A stretch of 64,000 nt of DNA. Source: JBDSSS01 sp963764195 (GTDB taxonomy: Bacteria; Actinomycetota; Actinomycetes; Actinomycetales; Dermatophilaceae). A model generated the notes under the pieces. The model saw only the letters and a program-made list of their open reading frames with translations. It ran no database searches and was not told the DNA's origin. Positions 63,167 to 64,000 of the stretch are shown here, in pieces. How positions within the stretch are numbered: position 1 is the stretch's first letter; each line of letters starts with the position of its first letter. Position numbers and translations under genes: made by a program. The DNA lies in contig CAVXRG010000002.1 in the NCBI GenBank assembly GCA_963764195.1, positions 1-64,000 on the forward strand, written 5' to 3'.

Positions 63167-64000
63167 TCACCCGGCATACGGCCGGACGGGCTGGCCCGGG
63201 GAGACCCCCGTGACGTGGAAGAGCGACCCGGCGAGCGGGTCGTCGTCCGGCGCGAGGTTCTCCCGCGAGGTCGTGATGAACAGCTCGTCGAGGCGCTCCC
63301 CGCCCAGGGTGCAGGCGGTGACCTGGCGCGCGGCGACCTCGACGACCTCGTCGAGCCGGCCGTCAGCGTCGTAGTGTCGGACCGCGCCACCACCGTTCGC
63401 GGCGACCCAGACACCGCCGGCCGCGTCCACGGTGAGTCCGTCGGGGTGGCCGTCCTCGGGGCCGAAGGCGACCCAGGGACGGCGGTTCGTCAGGCCCGCC
63501 TCCCGGTCGTAGTCGAAGACGTCGACGCGGCCGGTCGGGGTGTCGACGTAGTGCGCCCGGTGTCCGTCGGGCGTCCACTCGAGGCCGTTGGAGATCGTCA
63601 CGTCGCCGAAGGCTCTCGTCACGTCGTGGTCGGGAGCGAGACGGTAGACCGACCCGGCGCCGGGGGTCGCGGCATACGCCATCGAGCCGCACCAGAAGCG
63701 GCCATCAGGGTCGCACCCACCCTCGTTCATCCGGATCGGCCCGTCCCACAGGGGATCCAGGGTGGTGAGCTCCCCGTCGGCGGCCTCGAGCGCGAAGCCG
63801 CGCTCGACCGCGATCACGGCACCACCCGTGGTGCGAGGACGCACGACGGCAGCCACCGTGCCGACGTGGCGACGCCCGATCGAGCCGTCAGGTCGCAGCG
63901 AGAGGATGTCGCCGGCGAGCATGTCGACCCAGCGCAACCCGCCCCACCCGGGCGACCAGACGGGGCCCTCGGCGTGGTGGGCGACGGGTTCGGTCAGCTG
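63167..64000 (-). CDS. SMP-30/gluconolactonase-family protein, start outside the window
   Basis: The open frame enters from the right edge (QLTEPVAHHAEGPVWSPGWG) and runs to a stop at 63167, giving 277 residues. The family blocks are HHAEGPVWSP, NEGGCDPDGRFWCGSMAY, TISNGLEWTPDGHRAHYVDTP, and DGLTVDAAGGVWVAANGGG; Glu, Asn and Asp in these bind the metal. The enzymes hydrolyse sugar lactones. Only a few N-terminal residues are missing. Confidence 0.92.
   Translation of the reverse strand, partial: QLTEPVAHHAEGPVWSPGWGGLRWVDMLAGDILSLRPDGSIGRRHVGTVAAVVRPRTTGGAVIAVERGFALEAADGELTTLDPLWDGPIRMNEGGCDPDGRFWCGSMAYAATPGAGSVYRLAPDHDVTRAFGDVTISNGLEWTPDGHRAHYVDTPTGRVDVFDYDREAGLTNRRPWVAFGPEDGHPDGLTVDAAGGVWVAANGGGAVRHYDADGRLDEVVEVAARQVTACTLGGERLDELFITTSRENLAPDDDPLAGSLFHVTGVSPGQPVRPYAG

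Noticed and set aside
9408..63677. GGCATAC as a strand-biased FtsK-orienting (KOPS-like) or Chi-like polar site
   Set aside because: The two orientations are mixed and nearly equal in number within the window, so no polarity is visible here.

Overview
The window is very GC-rich DNA of the high-GC Gram-positive type. The gene families fit an actinobacterium: F420/deazaflavin-dependent oxidoreductases, a class F sortase, a primase-polymerase/ligase fusion, DUF222-HNH proteins, CopC-CopD with YcnI, and a c-di-AMP (ydaO) riboswitch ahead of a cell-wall hydrolase. The overall flavour suggests Micrococcales, perhaps the Intrasporangiaceae, but no rRNA or other marker is present, so family rank is a guess.

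Left end (1-3.2 kb): a patch of visibly lower GC. It carries the start of an EVE/PUA-like protein that runs off the edge, a frameshifted DUF2075 nuclease-helicase, and a decayed copy of part of the glycoside hydrolase found at 5.1-6.1 kb. This looks like a defence or mobile remnant. 3.2-10.5 kb: a BCCT osmolyte transporter, then a carbohydrate ABC operon (binding lipoprotein, two permeases, GH32-like hydrolase) divergent from a LacI regulator, with two operator-like sites between them.

10.6-12.3 kb: a membrane-anchored molybdopterin oxidoreductase and a coupled small membrane protein. 12.4-21.2 kb: an uncharacterised gene broken by a frameshift, then a complete JetABCD (Wadjet/MksFEBG) anti-plasmid SMC operon with overlapping starts. 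A family of inverted 17-bp repeats lies just downstream.

21.5-42 kb: mostly metabolic and housekeeping genes. They include GH3 and GH31 hydrolases, a metallopeptidase, an NHEJ-type ligase, a short hibernation-factor-like protein, a zinc alcohol dehydrogenase, a run of F420/flavin oxidoreductases with START-like and SDR proteins, and a cation diffusion facilitator. 42-47 kb: a copper module (CopC-CopD fusion, YcnI, Met-rich lipoprotein, MFS). 47-54 kb: a pirin, a frameshifted zinc dehydrogenase and a GH38 alpha-mannosidase. 54-64 kb: a CHRD protein coupled to a class F sortase, a ydaO riboswitch with a CHAP hydrolase, a DUF389 protein, an ion channel, several small proteins and two decayed regulator/enzyme remnants. 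An SMP-30 gene runs off the right edge.

Two genome-scale signals stand out. The word GGCATAC/GTATGCC is strongly over-represented on both strands but nearly absent from the first 9.4 kb. Four genes each carry a reading-frame break of the size left by one missing or extra base, which points either to recent decay or to assembly errors.
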